Positions 8,500-11,093 of a stretch of 11,093 nt of DNA are shown here, one piece after another. The translations under genes and the position numbers were made by a program. Each line of letters opens with the position of its first letter. Within the stretch, counting starts at the first letter, position 1. Origin of the DNA: JAGNRR01 sp964612525 (GTDB lineage Bacteria; Bacteroidota; Bacteroidia; Chitinophagales; Chitinophagaceae); NCBI GenBank assembly GCA_964612525.1, contig CAZTCQ010000084.1, positions 1 to 11,093 on the forward strand, written 5' to 3'. The notes under the pieces were generated by a model that was not told the DNA's origin, did not search any database, and saw only the letters and a program-made list of their open reading frames with translations.

Positions 8500-8551
8500 G
8501 GCGATTGTCTTTCGTGCGGAGGATAATATTTTTTGTTTATCTATGATACCG

Positions 8552-8586
8552 CAAATGTAAACGCAAGCATACTAAAAACGTCCAAA
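8552..8586 (-). promoter_or_regulatory. kdsD: Bacteroidota-type promoter of the isomerase gene
   Basis: TACATTTG at 8559-8552 on the minus strand matches the -7 consensus TAnnTTTG exactly. A TTTG lies 23 bases upstream (8586-8583), slightly far for a -33 element and inside the preceding terminator stem. Transcription would begin near 8546-8540. That gives about 45 bases of leader for a TTG start at 8499, or almost none for a start at 8544. It follows directly after the upstream gene's terminator, as expected for an independent transcript. Confidence 0.5.
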
Positions 8587-8609
8587 CAAATCATGTTTGG
8601 ACGTTTTTA
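8573..8609 (-). terminator. Strong intrinsic terminator of the DUF4197 lipoprotein gene
   Basis: TAAAAACGTCCAAACA (8573-8588) and TGTTTGGACGTTTTTA (8594-8609) form a perfect 16-bp stem around a 5-base loop. It lies 20 bases after the lipoprotein gene's stop codon and carries U-rich ends in both directions, so it could work on either strand. No plus-strand gene needs it here, so its role is most likely on the minus strand. Confidence 0.92.
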
Positions 8610-8629
8610 AAAATATTTTAGTAATTGAC

Positions 8630-9358
8630 TTACTTGCCTGAAAAAGCAAAAACACGCTTTAATAAATCTGTAGTTCGGGCAGCTGGATTCGCTCGAATGT
8701 CGTGCTCTTCTTCTCTGATTTTCTTAAATAAACCATCCGTAGCACGCTCAGTTACGTAGGCCGTTAAGTTGGTATTTACTTTTTTACCAGCTACCATATT
8801 ATAGGCTTGAGATACTTGATTCCATGGCTTGGTAATCCCAACTGAATTTAAGGAATTTCCTATCACCGGATTAAATTTTCGAGTAAGTTGTGTTAAAGTC
8901 GCTCGCTTTAAAAAATCAGTAGCGCCCCCATCACGTCCTGTCACAATTCCCACAGCATCCTGAATTGTCATGGACCGAATCGCATTGACAAAAATCGGTT
9001 TTGCTTGTGCCATCGCTTTTTCAGCGCCTCGGTTCATAGAAGTTTTTACCTTATCCAAATAAGCACCCGCCAATGCATTCGCAATTGGGTTTTGTCTAAT
9101 TTTAGATTCAAAATTTCTTACTTCCTTTGGCATCAAAATTTGGTAGGCTGCATTTTGCAAAAATCCACCACGCTTACCTAAGAAGCTTGTTCCATTTAAA
9201 ACACCAAATTCAAGCGCTTGTTTAATCCCGGCAGCAGCATCTCCTCTAGACAAGGCTCCCGAATTAAGAATATCTCCTGTGGTAGACAGTACTTTTCCTA
9301 AATCACCACAAGACATTGCTGACACAGAAAACATAAGTAAAAATATTAGTTTCTTCAT
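8630..9358 (-). CDS. DUF4197 domain lipoprotein
   Basis: The product has 242 residues from the ATG at 9358. A TTG 21 bases upstream (9379) stays in frame, but the ATG places the signal peptide exactly at the N-terminus. MKKLIFLLMFSVSAMS ends in a lipobox with Cys17 (SAMS|C), so it should be lipidated and anchored in a membrane; the residue after the Cys is Gly. The rest matches DUF4197 along its length: GIKQALEFGV, FLGKRGGFLQN, a SMNRGAEKA block, FVNAIRSMTIQDA, ATDFLKR, the GLFKKIREEEHDIR helix and the closing NPAARTTDLLKRVF. The family is widespread in Gram-negative bacteria and its function is unknown to me. The gene has its own strong terminator and lies divergently to uvrA, with which it shares a 134-bp upstream region. 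No truncation is seen. Confidence 0.93.
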   Translation of the reverse strand: MKKLIFLLMFSVSAMSCGDLGKVLSTTGDILNSGALSRGDAAAGIKQALEFGVLNGTSFLGKRGGFLQNAAYQILMPKEVRNFESKIRQNPIANALAGAYLDKVKTSMNRGAEKAMAQAKPIFVNAIRSMTIQDAVGIVTGRDGGATDFLKRATLTQLTRKFNPVIGNSLNSVGITKPWNQVSQAYNMVAGKKVNTNLTAYVTERATDGLFKKIREEEHDIRANPAARTTDLLKRVFAFSGK

Positions 9359-9492
9359 ATTAGTTTTATTTGAGAGCAATTTAGAATTTTTAGTTCAAAG
9401 AACATAGAGAGAGCCTATTCCTTTTCAAAACATTAATAAATAAGCACCCAAAAACCGAAGTGCGAAGCTTGCGGTTTAATTTCGCATCACTC
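9359..9492. promoter_or_regulatory. Divergent intergenic region between the DUF4197 gene and uvrA
   Basis: This 134-bp stretch must contain the start signals of both divergent genes. I see no complete TAnnTTTG box in either direction. TAATTTCG at 9477-9484 (plus strand) is a 7/8 match but lies only about 9 bases before the uvrA ATG. A weak dyad, AAACCG...CGGTTT around GCGAAGCTTGC (about 9452-9477), is present. There is no recognisable LexA-type operator that I can name with confidence. Confidence 0.35.
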
Positions 9493-11093
9493 ATGAGCGC
9501 TTCCGACCAAGATATTATCATAAAAGGTGCCAGAATGCACAACCTCAAAGATATTGACGTGCGCATTCCGCATAATAAATTAACGGTAGTAACGGGCGTG
9601 AGCGGAAGCGGAAAATCTTCATTGACTATGGATACGCTTTTTGCCGAAGGTCAGAGACGTTATGTAGAAAGTCTAAGTTCCTACGCACGCCAGTTTATGA
9701 AAAACATGAGCAAACCAGATGTAGACAGTATTGAAGGTTTATGTCCCGCCATTGCTATTGAGCAAAAAGTCGTCAGCAGTTCGCCGCGCAGTAGCGTAGG
9801 AAGCATGACCGAAATTAATGAGTATCTACGGATTCTTTTTGCAAGAATAGGCCGCACCTACTCTCCTGTTAGCGGAAAAGAAGTAGCCAAAGATGAAGTT
9901 CAGGATATTGTAAATGATATTAAAAAACTTGAGCATGGTTTAAAAATTGTCGTTTTGATTCCTCTGCCGGAATACTCCAAAAAAAATCCTGAATATTACC
10001 TCAATGAATTATTACAGCAGGGTTACTCTCGTTTGTATGACATCAAGAAAAAAGAATATCGTGATATTGAGGAAATTCTAGAAGCAAAGTCTATCCAATT
10101 TACCAAGAACGATTACATATTAATCGATCGTTTTAAAACCAAAGACTATTCTAAAAACGAAGACGATTTACATCGTGTGGCTGACAGTATACTCACCGCT
10201 TTTAATGAAACGGGTGGTGATGTTTACTTGGAGATTGATGAAAAACTAAAACACTATTGCAATCGTTTTGAAGCCGACGGCATTTTATTTGACACGCCGG
10301 TGCCGAATATGTTTAGCGAAAACAATCCGCACGGCGCCTGTCCAAAGTGCGAGGGTTATGGACAAACCATTGGTATTGACCCCGAGCTTGTGATTCCGAA
10401 TAAAAAGCTGAGTGTATATGAGGGAGCCGTTGCTTGTTGGAGCGGAGATAAAATGAGTAATTATCAAAAAAAATTCATAGCGCATAGCGACAAAATTGAT
10501 TTTCCAATTCACAGGCCTATTCATAAATTGACTGTAAAGGAGTACGATACACTTTGGAATGGAGCGCATGGCATTCAATCGTTTTTTACTATGGTAGCCC
10601 AGAATTTATATAAAATTCAATACCGCATTTTACAGGCGCGCTATCGCGGCAAAACCACTTGCCCAGATTGCGAAGGAAAAAAATTACGCCAAGAATCACT
10701 TTACGTCAAGATAAATAAAACAGACATCGCCACACTTTATTCAATGCCCATAGAAAATTTGAAAGTGTGGCTAGACAAATTAAAACTTGATCAACGCGAA
10801 CAAAAAATTGCCAAACGTTTATTAATAGAAATTAATAGTAGAGTAGATACGTTGCTCACAGTGGGGTTAAATTATTTAACACTCAACAGAAAAGCAAATA
10901 CGCTAAGCGGCGGCGAAAGTCAGCGGATACAACTAACCCGAATCATTGGCAGTAACTTGACGGATTCGCTCTACATATTAGACGAGCCAAGCATAGGCTT
11001 ACACGCTCGTGATACTAAACAATTGATTTCGGTTTTGCAAAAACTAAAAGAGCTTGGCAATACGGTAGTTGTGGTTGAGCATGACGAATTAAT
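9493..11093 (+). CDS. uvrA: Excinuclease ABC subunit A, N-terminal part (3' end outside window)
   Basis: UvrA is the damage-recognition ATPase of nucleotide excision repair and works as a dimer with UvrB. The frame is open from ATG 9493 to the window edge (533 full codons of a protein usually about 940 long). The N-terminus IIIKGARMHNLKDIDV, Walker A GVSGSGKS (residues 35-42), the EGQRRYVESLSSYARQF block (52-68), the SIEGLCPAIAIEQK block and the EINEYLRILFARIGRTYSP segment are typical. The first ABC signature LSGGES is at 471-476 and Walker B ILDEPSIGLH has its catalytic Asp-Glu at 497-498. CxxC pairs are at 283/286 (CPKC) and 390/393 (CPDC). The other half of the first zinc module, where E. 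coli has CPIC, is replaced by FEADG. The start at 9493 fits the family N-terminus; GTG and TTG codons upstream are in frame but add non-family sequence. The gene is divergent from the DUF4197 lipoprotein. Confidence 0.97.
   Translation, partial: MSASDQDIIIKGARMHNLKDIDVRIPHNKLTVVTGVSGSGKSSLTMDTLFAEGQRRYVESLSSYARQFMKNMSKPDVDSIEGLCPAIAIEQKVVSSSPRSSVGSMTEINEYLRILFARIGRTYSPVSGKEVAKDEVQDIVNDIKKLEHGLKIVVLIPLPEYSKKNPEYYLNELLQQGYSRLYDIKKKEYRDIEEILEAKSIQFTKNDYILIDRFKTKDYSKNEDDLHRVADSILTAFNETGGDVYLEIDEKLKHYCNRFEADGILFDTPVPNMFSENNPHGACPKCEGYGQTIGIDPELVIPNKKLSVYEGAVACWSGDKMSNYQKKFIAHSDKIDFPIHRPIHKLTVKEYDTLWNGAHGIQSFFTMVAQNLYKIQYRILQARYRGKTTCPDCEGKKLRQESLYVKINKTDIATLYSMPIENLKVWLDKLKLDQREQKIAKRLLIEINSRVDTLLTVGLNYLTLNRKANTLSGGESQRIQLTRIIGSNLTDSLYILDEPSIGLHARDTKQLISVLQKLKELGNTVVVVEHDEL

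Noticed and set aside
9359..9379. Longer start (TTG 9379) for the DUF4197 lipoprotein
   Set aside because: It would add seven residues in front of a complete lipoprotein signal peptide; the ATG at 9358 gives the normal MKK start.
10285..10578. Minus-strand 97-codon ORF inside uvrA
   Set aside because: The plus-strand frame is unmistakable UvrA with its zinc and ABC motifs, so the antisense frame is a chance opening.

Overview
The window looks like a chromosomal segment of an AT-rich member of the Bacteroidota. The evidence is a giant secreted protein ending in a type A type IX secretion (T9SS) sorting domain, a UvrA of Bacteroidota type, and a perfect Bacteroidota -7 box (TAnnTTTG) in front of the sugar-phosphate isomerase gene. 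Clear Shine-Dalgarno sequences are absent. No phage, insertion sequence, CRISPR, tRNA or rRNA was seen.

Layout from left to right. Positions 1-1245 (minus) hold the first 415 codons of a secreted protein whose C-terminus lies outside the window. Positions 1246-1419 hold its candidate promoter and the strong terminator of the next gene. Positions 1420-7281 (minus) encode a 1953-residue surface protein: signal peptide, a series of Cys-containing Ig/SprB-like modules, eight tandem SdrD B-like repeats, a fibronectin-like module and a T9SS tail. Positions 7282-7581 are a 300-bp non-coding gap rich in inverted repeats. Positions 7582-8499 (minus) encode an arabinose-5-phosphate isomerase (KdsD/KpsF/GutQ family) whose true start is probably further upstream and non-canonical. 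A near-perfect 16-bp terminator hairpin at 8573-8609 separates it from a DUF4197 lipoprotein gene at 8630-9358 (minus). Positions 9493-11093 (plus, divergent) hold the first 533 codons of uvrA.

The genes do not form one obvious pathway. The two large left-hand genes are probably cell-surface or adhesin-like proteins exported by the Sec system, and the second is then carried across the outer membrane by T9SS. The isomerase makes the precursor of Kdo for the lipopolysaccharide core. The lipoprotein is of unknown function, and UvrA is housekeeping DNA repair. Terminators and promoters between the minus-strand genes suggest mostly separate transcripts.

I did not find convincing evidence for an undescribed multi-gene system. 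The points most worth checking are the start of the isomerase, the overlapping inverted repeats in the 300-bp gap, and the GC-rich 5' ends of both giant genes.
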